From NCBI GenBank assembly GCA_947467345.1, contig CANIHD010000019.1, positions 1-64,000 on the forward strand: DNA of 64,000 nt, given 5' to 3'. The translations under genes were made by a program, and so were the position numbers. The DNA is from Alphaproteobacteria bacterium. GTDB taxonomy: Bacteria > Pseudomonadota > Alphaproteobacteria > Micropepsales > Micropepsaceae. Shown in pieces: positions 37,017 through 45,885 of the stretch. Below the pieces are notes generated by a model. It saw only the letters and a program-made list of their open reading frames with translations, did not search any database and had not been told where the DNA came from. Positions within the stretch are counted from its first letter, which is position 1. Every line of letters starts with the position of its first letter.

Positions 37017-37436
37017 GTGAATCGCATCGAAAAAGCCTGTCTCGACAAGGGCCTCAGAATGACCGAACAGCGCCGCATCATCGCGCGTGTGGTTTCGGAA
37101 GCCTATGACCATCCCGACGCCGAAGAACTCTATCGCCGCGCGCACGAGCTCGATCCCAACATCTCCATCGCCACGGTCTATCGCACCGTGAAATTGTTCG
37201 AAGATGCCGGCATTCTTGAGCGCCACGATTTTCGCGACGGCCGTTCGCGCTACGAAGAAATCAGCGGACACCACGATCATCTGATCGACGTGTCGACCGG
37301 CAAAGTCATTGAATTCATGAACGAAGAGATCGAGGCCCTGCAGAAGCGCATCGCGCAGGAATTGGGTTTCGAACTTGTCGATCACCGGCTTGAGCTTTAC
37401 TGCCGTCCGATTGCAAAGAAGCCGGCCGGCTCCTAA
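37017..37436 (+). CDS. fur: Fur-family metalloregulator (Fur/Mur type)
   Basis: A 139-residue metal-responsive repressor with an N-terminal winged helix (RMTEQRRIIARVVSE, NISIATVYRTVKLFEDAGI) and a C-terminal dimerisation domain with the GHHDHLIDVSTGKVIEF metal-site sequence. It lacks the Cys motif of zinc-structural Fur proteins. In rhizobia the orthologue at this locus responds to manganese (Mur); whether iron or manganese is sensed here is unknown. GTG start at 37017 after GGCCGGAG. It precedes plsC by 3 bp. Confidence 0.92.
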   Translation: MNRIEKACLDKGLRMTEQRRIIARVVSEAYDHPDAEELYRRAHELDPNISIATVYRTVKLFEDAGILERHDFRDGRSRYEEISGHHDHLIDVSTGKVIEFMNEEIEALQKRIAQELGFELVDHRLELYCRPIAKKPAGS

Positions 37437-37439
37437 CGG

Positions 37440-38324
37440 ATGACGTCGCTGCGCGCCGCGCTTATTCTTGCCGTTCTGATTCCCGTAACGTTGCTCATCA
37501 TGCCGCTGCAATTTCTGGCGGTGAAACTGCGCCTCAATTTGCGCAAACGCATTCCGGTGATTTACCACCGCTTCTTTTGCAGGATGATCGGCGCGCGCGT
37601 TACCATGCGCGGCACGCCTGTTTCAGGCACGGTGTTGCTTGCCGCCAATCATGCGAGCTGGCTCGACATTCCCATTCTCTCTTCGCTGCATCCGGTTTCT
37701 TTCGTCGCGAAAGAAGATGTCGATGGTTGGGCGTTTTTCGGCTCGTTGGCGCGGCTGCAAGAAACCGTCTTCGTGCGCCGCGAAGCGCGCAGCAAAGTGG
37801 CCGAAGACCGAGATGTCATTCGCGAGCGACTGATGGCGGGCGATGCGCTGGTGATTTTTCCGGAGGGCACATCCACCGATGGCAATCGCGTGCGCATTTT
37901 CAAGAGCGCGCTTCTCAGCGCGGCGCAATTGCCGGTGGGCGAAGACGCGGGCCGCAATATCAAACATCCGCCGGTGCAACCGGTGAGCATTGCCTATGTG
38001 GGCTTGCACGGCATGCCGATGGGGCGCGAGAACCGTCCGTTTTTCGCCTGGTATGGCGACATGGAATTGCTGCCGCATCTCTGGGAAGCGCTGCGCACAG
38101 GCCCTATCGATGTGATCGTGCAATTCCATCCTCCGCTGAGCATCGACGCGGTGGGCGGACGCAAGCGGTTGGCCGCTGTGGCGCAAGGGATTGTGCAGGC
38201 CGGACTGGTTCACGCGCTTCACGGCGGCACCGCGCCGACGCATAAAGCGCAAGGCGGCGCACTCCTGCGCGGTCTGAACGAAGATGACGACAGCAATTCC
38301 GACGACGACGCCGAAGCTGCCTAA
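37440..38324 (+). CDS. plsC: 1-acyl-sn-glycerol-3-phosphate acyltransferase
   Basis: Converts lysophosphatidic to phosphatidic acid in phospholipid synthesis at the inner membrane. The 294-residue protein has a hydrophobic N-terminal helix (residues 8-28), the catalytic HX4D motif in NHASWLDIP near residue 70, the VRREARSK block and the FPEGTSTDG substrate motif near residue 140. The tail is acidic (DEDDDSNSDDDAEAA). It follows fur and converges with the GlcG-like gene, whose stop it overlaps. Confidence 0.94.
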   Translation: MTSLRAALILAVLIPVTLLIMPLQFLAVKLRLNLRKRIPVIYHRFFCRMIGARVTMRGTPVSGTVLLAANHASWLDIPILSSLHPVSFVAKEDVDGWAFFGSLARLQETVFVRREARSKVAEDRDVIRERLMAGDALVIFPEGTSTDGNRVRIFKSALLSAAQLPVGEDAGRNIKHPPVQPVSIAYVGLHGMPMGRENRPFFAWYGDMELLPHLWEALRTGPIDVIVQFHPPLSIDAVGGRKRLAAVAQGIVQAGLVHALHGGTAPTHKAQGGALLRGLNEDDDSNSDDDAEAA

Positions 38325-38896
38325 TTACGTTGCCCTGGCGGCGGCAATGTGGGCGGCAAAGGTGGCTGCGGCCCGATCACTTCCGTGAGCGCCTGGTAGG
38401 CGCAGGCTTCGTCGAAGCCTGAACCGCCCACACCGATGGCACCGAGCAATTGCTTGTCGACAATGATCGGAAGGCCGCCCGGCGTCTTGAACGCGTCGTA
38501 CCAAAAGCCCCAGTGGAAATCGGTGAACTCGCCGTTTTGAATGCGGTTGTTCAGATCACGGCTGGGCTGCAACGTCACGAGGCTGGTTTTCGCTTTACGG
38601 ATGGCGGCATCGACTTGTGTCGTGCCGCGAATGCCGTTCATCCGCTCGAAATAAACCAGAAGGCCGAATTGATCGAGAATGGCGATGGAGGCCTGCGAGC
38701 CCCGCTCGCGCGCCAGGCGATTGCACACGGCGGCAATCGCCTTCGCGGTCTCGATGGAAATCGCGTTCTTTTCTAGAATGCGTTCGGCAGGCGCGCCTTG
38801 GATGATGAATTTCTCGAGCTGCGCCGAGGCTGCATTGCAGCCGAGTGCGAATGCGGTGACGCCTCCAAGGAAAATTCCAAGTTTGTGTCGCAGCAT
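38321..38896 (-). CDS. Secreted GlcG/HbpS-family protein (copy 1)
   Basis: A 191-residue GlcG/HbpS (DUF336) protein with a Sec signal peptide (cleavage probably after ASA, before QLEKF). The family core AIAAVCNRLARERGSQASIAILDQFGLLVYF and [32 protein letters not shown] is intact. Members bind haem or associate with glycolate metabolism. ATG 38896 is preferred to ATG 38902 because the AGGAG is 7 bp from the former and almost abuts the latter. It is the second gene of a tandem paralog pair. Confidence 0.85.
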   Translation of the reverse strand: MLRHKLGIFLGGVTAFALGCNAASAQLEKFIIQGAPAERILEKNAISIETAKAIAAVCNRLARERGSQASIAILDQFGLLVYFERMNGIRGTTQVDAAIRKAKTSLVTLQPSRDLNNRIQNGEFTDFHWGFWYDAFKTPGGLPIIVDKQLLGAIGVGGSGFDEACAYQALTEVIGPQPPLPPTLPPPGQRN

Positions 38897-38922
38897 TCGC
38901 ATCTCCTTCCGAAATTCCGATC

Positions 38923-39510
38923 CTAGTTCGCGCGTGCCGGCGGTGCGCCGCCCGGAACGGCCGGCGGTTCCAGCGGCGGCTGCGGTCCAAGCACGGCGGT
39001 CAGCGCGTCATAGGCGCATTTCTCGTCAAAGCCCGAGCCGCCGACGCCCATGGCGCCGATAAACTGATTGTCCACGACGATGGGCAGGCCGCCCGGCACC
39101 GCGAAGATGTCATAATAGAACGCCTGATGGAGTTTGTCGGTATCGCCGGTGATGATCCGGTTTGTGGTCACGCTCGACGGCTCATGCGTAATGATTGCCG
39201 CCTTCGCCTTCATGACCGGTGCTTCAAGCTGGCGCGGACCGCGCAAGCCATCCATGCGCAAATAGAGAACCTGCTCGCCGAACTGGTTGAGAATGGCGAT
39301 CGAGGCGGCGGCGCCCTTGGCGCGTGCCGCGTTCTCGCAATGGGCGGCGATGGCCTTTGCGGTGGCGAGCGAAATCTCGTTCTTCTCTTGCGATTTCAGT
39401 GCGGCCGGGCCGGTGACGACGAATTTCTCCAGCTGCGCCAGGGCCGAGCCCGAGGCGAGCGCAAGAACGGCGGTGGCCAAACCGAGCGGGGCCAAATTTC
39501 GAATTGTCAT
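38923..39510 (-). CDS. Secreted GlcG/HbpS-family protein (copy 2)
   Basis: A 195-residue paralog of its downstream neighbour, sharing the signal peptide, the mature start AQLEKF and the core [42 protein letters not shown] lies 8 bp upstream of ATG 39510; the frame from 39666 adds unrelated residues. The C-terminus is Pro/Ala-rich. The two copies are 26 bp apart, so probably one transcript from a tandem duplication. It diverges from miaB. The periplasmic role is unknown. Confidence 0.85.
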   Translation of the reverse strand: MTIRNLAPLGLATAVLALASGSALAQLEKFVVTGPAALKSQEKNEISLATAKAIAAHCENAARAKGAAASIAILNQFGEQVLYLRMDGLRGPRQLEAPVMKAKAAIITHEPSSVTTNRIITGDTDKLHQAFYYDIFAVPGGLPIVVDNQFIGAMGVGGSGFDEKCAYDALTAVLGPQPPLEPPAVPGGAPPARAN

Positions 39511-39646
39511 CGTGTCGTGCTCCTCTATCGCGAAGGCGCCTGTCATAAGCTGCGCTGGTTCTCTGAGCAATCTCAAAGTCATAGGTGGATTTCTTGTGTT
39601 CGTGGCCCCTTTACCGCATAACCCGCGAGGAGGGCCCGCCCACGCA

Positions 39647-41005
39647 ATGAAGAAGCTGTTCATCAAGACCTATGGTTGCCAGATGAACGTCTACGATTCC
39701 GCCCGCATGGCGGATTTGCTGGCACCGCTGGGCTACGGCATGGCGCTCGAACCCGATGACGCGGACATGGTCATCCTCAACACCTGCCATATCCGCGAAA
39801 AAGCGGCTGAGAAAATGTACTCGGATCTCGGACGCTTGCGCCGCCTCAAGGAGCAAAAATCCGAAGCCGGCGGCTCGCTGCTGATCGCCGTGGCCGGCTG
39901 TGTCGCGCAGGCCGAAGGCGCCGAAATCATCGCGCGCCAGCCCGCTGTCGATATGGTCGTGGGACCGCAATCCTATCATCGCCTGCCGGAGATGATAGCG
40001 CGCATATCGCGCGGTGCCGGCTCTGCGTTGGAAACCGATTTTCCGGCGGAAGACAAATTCGACCATCTGCCGGAAGAAAACGCGCATCAAGGCGCGGCCG
40101 CGTTTCTGACCGTGCAGGAAGGTTGCGATAAGTTCTGCACCTTCTGCGTTGTGCCGTATACGCGCGGGGCTGAGTTTTCGCGCCCCGTGGCGCAGGTCGA
40201 AGCGGAAGCGCGGCGCATGGTGGAAGCTGGCGCGCGCGAGATCACGCTTCTCGGCCAGAACGTCAACGCCTATCGCGGCGCTGGCCCGGATGGCGAGATG
40301 TGGGGCCTTGCCCAACTTATTCGCCGCCTGGCCAATATCGACGGCCTCTCACGGCTTCGCTACACGACCAGCCATCCCCGTGACATGGGAGACGATCTCA
40401 TCGCTGCCCATAGCGAAGTGGAGAAGCTGGCGCCCTATCTGCATCTGCCAGTGCAGTCCGGCTCCGACAAAATTCTGGCGGCAATGAATCGCGGCCACAC
40501 GGCGGATGAATATCGTCGTCTCGTTGCGCGCATTCGTGAGGGGCGTCCGGGTCTCGCGCTGTCATCTGATTTCATCGTCGGCTTTCCAGGCGAAAGCGAT
40601 GCCGATTTCACGGCGACGTTGAATCTGATTCGCGATGTAACATTCGTTCAAGCCTTCTCATTCAAATATAGCCCGCGTCCCGGCACGCCGGCGGCAAGTT
40701 CGGAAAAACAGATTCCGGAAGACGTGAAAAACGCGCGGCTCTACGAGCTGCAAGAGTTACTGTTCGCGCAGCAATGCGAATTCGCGGAGACCTGCAAAGA
40801 CCAGGTGTTTTCGGTTTTGCTCGAAAAGCCTGGAAAGAAACATGGCCAAGCCTTGGGCCGCAGCCCCTATTTGCAGCCCGTTCATGTCGCCGATGCCGCG
40901 CATTTGATCGGTCAAGTTCACGACGTGCGCATTGCTGCCGTGTTGCGCAACAGCCTGAAAGGCGTGTTGGCGAACGAGGCTGAGACCATGGCAGCAGCAC
41001 AGTGA
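39647..41005 (+). CDS. miaB: tRNA-2-methylthio-N6-dimethylallyladenosine synthase
   Basis: A radical-SAM methylthiotransferase that completes ms2i6A37 in tRNAs. The 452-residue protein has the N-terminal UPF0004 domain with cluster cysteines in [15 protein letters not shown] and AGCVAQ, the radical-SAM CDKFCTFC motif near residue 160 and a C-terminal TRAM domain. ATG 39647 follows a GAGGAGGG; the longer frame from 39287 runs into divergent glcG sequence. The phoH start overlaps its stop (GTGA). Confidence 0.96.
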   Translation: MKKLFIKTYGCQMNVYDSARMADLLAPLGYGMALEPDDADMVILNTCHIREKAAEKMYSDLGRLRRLKEQKSEAGGSLLIAVAGCVAQAEGAEIIARQPAVDMVVGPQSYHRLPEMIARISRGAGSALETDFPAEDKFDHLPEENAHQGAAAFLTVQEGCDKFCTFCVVPYTRGAEFSRPVAQVEAEARRMVEAGAREITLLGQNVNAYRGAGPDGEMWGLAQLIRRLANIDGLSRLRYTTSHPRDMGDDLIAAHSEVEKLAPYLHLPVQSGSDKILAAMNRGHTADEYRRLVARIREGRPGLALSSDFIVGFPGESDADFTATLNLIRDVTFVQAFSFKYSPRPGTPAASSEKQIPEDVKNARLYELQELLFAQQCEFAETCKDQVFSVLLEKPGKKHGQALGRSPYLQPVHVADAAHLIGQVHDVRIAAVLRNSLKGVLANEAETMAAAQ

Positions 41006-42015
41006 GCACACGCGCCAAATCCGCATCCCGCGAGAGCCAGGCCCGTGCGCAATTCATGCTGGAGTTCAAGCGCAATAATTTGCTGCCTGCTTTAGCCGGC
41101 GGGCATAGCCGCCATTTCGTGCGGCTGGAACAGAAATTCGGCGTTAAAATTGCGAACCGCGGAAATCTTGTTTCCGTCGAAGGCGCGAGCCCGGGACGCG
41201 AACAGGCGGCAGCAGTTCTGCAAGCGCTCTATGCGCGGCTGGAAGCGGGCGAAATTGTCGGCCCCGCCGAAGTGGATGCTGAGATTCGTTTTGTCCAAAG
41301 CGGCCCGCACGATCCGCCCTCGTGCGAACTTGGACAAGCGGCGTTGAAAACCGGCGCTGGTCGCGTGACACGCGCGCGGTCCAATGCGCAGATCGCCTAT
41401 CTCGATATGATGCGCACGAATGAACTCGTCTTCGGCATCGGTCCTGCGGGCACGGGCAAAACCTATCTCGCTGCTGCCTTTGGCGCGCACCTCCTGCACG
41501 AGCGGCGGGTGGAGCGGCTGATCCTTTCACGCCCCGCTTTGGAAGCCGGCGAAAGGCTGGGCTTTCTGCCCGGCGATCTGAAAGAAAAAATCGATCCCTA
41601 TTTGCGCCCGCTATACGACGCGTTGTTCGACACAATGGGCGAACAGGCCACGCGGCTTATGGAAACCGGCGTGATCGAGGTTGCGCCGCTGGCCTTCATG
41701 CGAGGACGCACGCTGAGCCGCGCCTTTGTCATTCTGGATGAAGCGCAAAACACCACGCCTGCGCAAATGAAAATGTTTCTGACCCGCCTCGGTGAAGATT
41801 CCCGCATGGTGGTGACCGGCGATGTGTCGCAAAGCGATCTGCCCGGCGGCCCCGAAGGTTTGGAAGAAGCGTTGCGCTATCTGTACGATGTAGAAGGCGT
41901 CGCCATAGCGCGCTTCTCGGACGAAGGCGTTGTGCGCCATCCTTTGGTCGCGCGTATCGTTGGCGCTTACGGTAAACACGAGCCGGCGCGACAAAAAGGG
42001 CGCACGCCGCGATGA
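41002..42015 (+). CDS. phoH: PhoH-like ATPase (YbeZ)
   Basis: A 337-residue ATPase linked to ribosome and RNA metabolism with YbeY. A short N-terminal KH-like segment is followed by Walker [20 protein letters not shown] near residue 148 and Walker [24 protein letters not shown], with [14 protein letters not shown]. It starts with GTG at 41002, overlapping the miaB stop, and its own stop overlaps ybeY (ATGA). Confidence 0.95.
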   Translation: MSTRAKSASRESQARAQFMLEFKRNNLLPALAGGHSRHFVRLEQKFGVKIANRGNLVSVEGASPGREQAAAVLQALYARLEAGEIVGPAEVDAEIRFVQSGPHDPPSCELGQAALKTGAGRVTRARSNAQIAYLDMMRTNELVFGIGPAGTGKTYLAAAFGAHLLHERRVERLILSRPALEAGERLGFLPGDLKEKIDPYLRPLYDALFDTMGEQATRLMETGVIEVAPLAFMRGRTLSRAFVILDEAQNTTPAQMKMFLTRLGEDSRMVVTGDVSQSDLPGGPEGLEEALRYLYDVEGVAIARFSDEGVVRHPLVARIVGAYGKHEPARQKGRTPR

Positions 42016-42503
42016 AGAAGAAATCTGCCGCACCCGCCAAAGCCACCACCAAACTTGTCGTTCAGGTCGAGGACAAGAATTGGCGTGGGGAAGCGGCGGC
42101 GCTGCGACTCTTACGCCGCGCAGGCAAGTTGGCCATGGCAGCTGTCGATGCAAGCGAAGACGAAGTGACTATCCTTCTCGGCGACGATGCGCGGCTCAAG
42201 GGGTTGAATAGCGTATTTCGCGGCAAGCAAAAGCCCACCAATGTTCTCTCCTTCCCTTCGGATGAGCCTGGCTATCTGGGCGACATTGCCATCGCTTATG
42301 GCATTGTTGCGCGCGAGGCGAAGGCGCAGCGCAAAACCTTCTCCGCGCATGCGGCGCACCTTGCCGTGCATGGCATTTTACATCTGGCCGGTTACGACCA
42401 CGAAATCGAAAAAGACGCGACAAAAATGGAAAACATGGAACGAGAGATTCTGGCGCGTCTGGGCATAGAAGACCCTTATCGCCAATCCGGCAAAGCGGCA
42501 TAG
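42012..42503 (+). CDS. ybeY: Endoribonuclease YbeY (rRNA maturation factor)
   Basis: A zinc-dependent endoribonuclease involved in 16S rRNA 3'-end maturation and 70S quality control. The 163-residue protein has the metal motif HGILHLAGYDHE near residue 117 and the upstream NVLSFPSDE block. A basic N-tail ([15 protein letters not shown]) precedes the fold. Coupled to phoH by a four-base overlap. Confidence 0.96.
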   Translation: MKKKSAAPAKATTKLVVQVEDKNWRGEAAALRLLRRAGKLAMAAVDASEDEVTILLGDDARLKGLNSVFRGKQKPTNVLSFPSDEPGYLGDIAIAYGIVAREAKAQRKTFSAHAAHLAVHGILHLAGYDHEIEKDATKMENMEREILARLGIEDPYRQSGKAA

Positions 42504-42510
42504 ACCCGCT

Positions 42511-43470
42511 ATGCCCAATTCCGACGACTCCGTCACCAACAGTTCCACCTCCGCCATGCCTTTAACTGAAGAGCGCGCGGCGATGACGCCAAGGCCGCTG
42601 CTCTCGGAAATCGGCGCGCGCCTGGCGCAGGCTTTACGAAATTTGCGCGGCGCCACCTCCATTCGCGAAAGCCTCGAAGAGGTCATCGAAGAGAGCGAGC
42701 GCGAAACACCGAGCCTGTCACCGCAAGAACGTTTCATGCTCGGCAATCTTCTGAAATTCGGCGAACTCAGGGTCGTGGATCTGATGGTGCCGCGCGCGGA
42801 TATCATCGCGATCGAAGAGAAAACACCGCTTCCGGAATTGATCGCTCTCTTCCGCGAGGCGCAGCATTCACGGCTGCCGTTCTATCGCGAAACCTTGGAT
42901 GACCCTTTGGGTATGATCCACATCAAAGACGTTATCGGCGCGATGGAAATGACGGAGAGCGGCGAATTCCGCTGGCCCAATAGACCGATCACCCAATTGC
43001 GGCGTGAAGTTCTGTTCGTTCCGGGCGCTATGCCGGCGCTCGATCTCATGCTGAAAATGCAGACCACGCATATTCATCTGGCTTTGGTCATCGATGAATA
43101 TGGCGGCACCGAAGGCCTCATCTCCATCGAGGACCTCGTCGAAGAAATCGTGGGCGATATCGACGACGAACACGACGTGGATGAGAATCCGCAAATCGTG
43201 AAGCGCGGCGACGGCGTGTTCGATGCCGATGCGCGCATCGATCTTGAGGATTTCAAAGAGAAGACCGGCATCGATCTGATCACGGGCCGCGAAGACGAAG
43301 ATGTCGACACGTTGGGCGGTCTTGTATTCGCCGAGCTTGGGCGCGTTCCGGTGCGCGGCGAAATCGTCGCGCTGCAGATCGGCATCGAATTCGAAGTTCT
43401 CGAGGCTGATCTGCGGCGGGTGCGGCGGGTGCGCGTGCGGCCCGGCTCCGCGCAGTTCGAAGACTCCTAG
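42511..43470 (+). CDS. corC: CBS-domain CorC/HlyC-type protein (YbeX)
   Basis: A 319-residue cytosolic protein with tandem CBS domains (about 85-215; VVDLMVPRADIIAIEEKTPL and HIHLALVIDEYGGTEGLISIEDLVEEIVGDI) and a C-terminal CorC_HlyC domain (about 230-310). In E. coli the corresponding ybeX lies between ybeY and lnt, as here. It is implicated in magnesium homeostasis and ribosome metabolism. The start is ATG 42511, 7 bp after ybeY. Confidence 0.93.
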   Translation: MPNSDDSVTNSSTSAMPLTEERAAMTPRPLLSEIGARLAQALRNLRGATSIRESLEEVIEESERETPSLSPQERFMLGNLLKFGELRVVDLMVPRADIIAIEEKTPLPELIALFREAQHSRLPFYRETLDDPLGMIHIKDVIGAMEMTESGEFRWPNRPITQLRREVLFVPGAMPALDLMLKMQTTHIHLALVIDEYGGTEGLISIEDLVEEIVGDIDDEHDVDENPQIVKRGDGVFDADARIDLEDFKEKTGIDLITGREDEDVDTLGGLVFAELGRVPVRGEIVALQIGIEFEVLEADLRRVRRVRVRPGSAQFEDS

Positions 43471-43473
43471 ATC

Positions 43474-45051
43474 TTGCGCAGCCCCGGCGCGGTGCTTGAA
43501 GATTTTGCAGCAGCGCTTCGCGGCGCGCATGGCTGGCGTCGCGTCGCGCTCGCCTTTGCTTCAGGTGGTTTCGGCGCGCTGGCGCTGCCGCCCTTCGAAT
43601 TCTTTCCGGCGCTGCTCGTTGCGTACGCCGCTTTCCTTCTTCTCATCGACAGCGCGGCCTTAGGCGCGAAGCCCGGGCGCAACGCGGCGCTCGTGGGCTG
43701 GGGTTTCGGCGCAGGCTATTTCGCTGTCGGCATGCATTGGATCGGTTACCCCTTTCTTGTCGATCCCGAACAGCACGCCTGGCTTTTGCCTTTCGCGCTG
43801 GTGCTCTTCCCCAGCGGTCTGGCGCTGTTTTACGCGCTAGGCGCTGCGGTTTGTGTGCGCTTCTGGCGGCCCGGCGCGCAGCGCGTGTTTCTATTCGCCG
43901 GTATTTTCGGCCTGGTGGAATGGCTGCGCGGCAATGTCTTCACCGGCTTTCCGTGGAATCTTCCGGGCTATGGTTGGAGCGGCGCCTTTCCGGTTCTGCA
44001 AAGCACGGCGCTCTTCGGAATTTACGGGCTGTCGGTTTTGACGCTGCTATTTGGCGCGTCATTGGCACTGCTGGCCAAGCCGGATCGCAAGCGTGCGGCC
44101 TGGCTGCCTGCCGCTATGACCATTTTCTTTTTATCGCTGTGGGGGCATGGCGCCTTGCGCCTCGCCTATGCCGATGAGGGCGTAGTGCCGAATGTGCGTT
44201 TGCGCATTGTGCAGCCCGCCACACCGCAGAACGAGAAATATGTCGATACGCTCAGGCCGCGCAATTGGCAGCGTCTGGTCGATCTGACCATGGCGCCGGC
44301 GACTATTCCGCCGACGCATATTATCTGGCCGGAAGCGGCACCGCCTTTTTCGCTGGTCGGCTCGCCGGACATGTTAAGCCAAATTCCGCTGTTAACGGCG
44401 GGAACGCTCATATTGCTTACCGGAGATGTACGCATCGCCGTCGAGGACGGCATTCGCAAGGTCTATAATTCTTTCGACGCGTTTGGCCCTGACGGCACCC
44501 TGATTGAAACCTCCGACAAGTTTCATCTGGTGCCGTTCGGCGAATATCTGCCCCTCGAAGGGTTTTTGAAGGCGGTGGGCCTTAACGAGATTGCCGGCGC
44601 CGTCTATGGCGGATTCACGCCCGGTTATGGCCCGCGCAGCTTCACCGTGCCGGGGGCGCCGCCGCTGACGCCGCTGATCTGCTACGAGATCATTTTTCCG
44701 GGACAGGTTACGGGCGAACCGCGGCCGGCCTGGCTGGTCAATCTGACCGACGATTCCTGGTTTGGTCCGCTCGCGGGTCCACGTCAGCATCTTTTGATCG
44801 CCCAGGTGCGTGCGATCGAGGAGGGGCTGCCCGTCATTCGCGCGGCGAATAGCGGCATTTCGGCGATTATCGATGGCAATGGCCGAATCCGCGACCGGCT
44901 GGAGCTGGGAACGCGCGGTTATCTCGACGGCGAGCTTCCTCTCGCGAAAATGTCAACTCTGTACGCGCGCTTTGGGAACGGCGCCGTGCTTATGATCCTC
45001 CTGTTGTGTTTTGTGGCGGCATATTTGCCGCTGCGTCTGACGCCACGCTGA
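43474..45051 (+). CDS. lnt: Apolipoprotein N-acyltransferase
   Basis: Adds the third acyl chain to the N-terminal Cys of lipoproteins at the inner membrane. The 525-residue protein has about seven N-terminal membrane helices, then a nitrilase-fold periplasmic domain with the catalytic triad at Glu287 (WPEAAPPF), Lys349 (DKFHLVPFGEYLP) and Cys403 (LICYEIIFPG), and a last C-terminal helix. TTG 43474, 4 bp after corC, is the only start that retains the first helix. Confidence 0.95.
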   Translation: MRSPGAVLEDFAAALRGAHGWRRVALAFASGGFGALALPPFEFFPALLVAYAAFLLLIDSAALGAKPGRNAALVGWGFGAGYFAVGMHWIGYPFLVDPEQHAWLLPFALVLFPSGLALFYALGAAVCVRFWRPGAQRVFLFAGIFGLVEWLRGNVFTGFPWNLPGYGWSGAFPVLQSTALFGIYGLSVLTLLFGASLALLAKPDRKRAAWLPAAMTIFFLSLWGHGALRLAYADEGVVPNVRLRIVQPATPQNEKYVDTLRPRNWQRLVDLTMAPATIPPTHIIWPEAAPPFSLVGSPDMLSQIPLLTAGTLILLTGDVRIAVEDGIRKVYNSFDAFGPDGTLIETSDKFHLVPFGEYLPLEGFLKAVGLNEIAGAVYGGFTPGYGPRSFTVPGAPPLTPLICYEIIFPGQVTGEPRPAWLVNLTDDSWFGPLAGPRQHLLIAQVRAIEEGLPVIRAANSGISAIIDGNGRIRDRLELGTRGYLDGELPLAKMSTLYARFGNGAVLMILLLCFVAAYLPLRLTPR

Positions 45052-45091
45052 GGCGCCAAGTCGACGATCAGAGTACGGAGGAGTTCGGCCG

Positions 45092-45505
45092 GTGCCGAAA
45101 AAACAAGCCAATGTCATTGATGCGCATGTCGGGCACCGGGTTCGCATGTGCCGTACGCTGGTGGGCATGAGTCAGGAGCGCTTGGGCGAACTTCTGGGCC
45201 TTACCTTCCAGCAAGTGCAGAAATACGAACGCGGCATGAACCGCATCGGCGCCGGGCGGCTTTACGAGCTTGCTGGCATATTGGGCGTGCCCGTCAGCTT
45301 CTTTTATGAAGGAATCGATGTCGCCGCCGCGTCGGTCGAGGGTGGAAGCGCGGCGCCCGTCATTCCGGTTTTCGCGCGCAACGGCGAAGGGCATCAGCTC
45401 GGCCTTGCCTTCATGCGCATCAAAGATCCGCATGTCAGGCGCAAAGTGGTCGATCTTGTCCGCTCGCTCGGCGAAACCGACGCGCCCGAGAAAATCGCGC
45501 TCTAG
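45092..45505 (+). CDS. XRE-family helix-turn-helix regulator
   Basis: A 137-residue regulator with an N-terminal helix-turn-helix (about residues 14-68: VRMCRTLVGMSQERLGELLGLTFQQVQKYERGMNRI) and a helical C-terminus with DPHVRRKVVDLVRSL. It has a GTG start after a GGAGG. This is the regulator that in many alphaproteobacteria stands directly upstream of metK; here metK is 44 kb away. Its stop overlaps that of the convergent hisE by two bases. Confidence 0.92.
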   Translation: MPKKQANVIDAHVGHRVRMCRTLVGMSQERLGELLGLTFQQVQKYERGMNRIGAGRLYELAGILGVPVSFFYEGIDVAAASVEGGSAAPVIPVFARNGEGHQLGLAFMRIKDPHVRRKVVDLVRSLGETDAPEKIAL

Positions 45506-45825
45506 GATTTCGGCCGTGAGGCCTTTTCGTCGAGTCCCGACTTACCCTCGCGTGCGCGAAGCACCGCGTAGACGTCGTCGGGCGTGATGCCGCACGCCGC
45601 CCACAGCACCGACAAATGATAGAGCATATCGGCGGACTCGCGCGCCAATGCGTCCTTATCTTCCGCCACGGCGGCAATCACGGTTTCGACTGCCTCCTCG
45701 CCGAGCTTCTTCGCGCAAAGGTGGGGCCCACCCGCCAAAAGCTTGGCGGTGTAGGAGGTGCCGGTATGGGCGCCGCGGCGCGCAATGATGGTGGCGAATA
45801 GGCTGTCGAGTGGATGAGTCGTCAT
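45502..45825 (-). CDS. hisE: Phosphoribosyl-ATP pyrophosphatase
   Basis: Second step of histidine synthesis: hydrolysis of phosphoribosyl-ATP to phosphoribosyl-AMP. The 107-residue all-helical MazG-like protein has the KLGEEAVETVIAAVAEDKDALARESADMLYHLSVLW metal-binding block. ATG 45825 gives the usual MTTHPLDSLFATI start; 45861 would add unrelated residues. It is an orphan here, with no other his gene in the window. Confidence 0.93.
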   Translation of the reverse strand: MTTHPLDSLFATIIARRGAHTGTSYTAKLLAGGPHLCAKKLGEEAVETVIAAVAEDKDALARESADMLYHLSVLWAACGITPDDVYAVLRAREGKSGLDEKASRPKS

Positions 45826-45885
45826 GGCGCCAATTTGGACCAGAGGCGGCCCGGGGTGCAAATCCGATCTGCGCCGTTGATTGGC

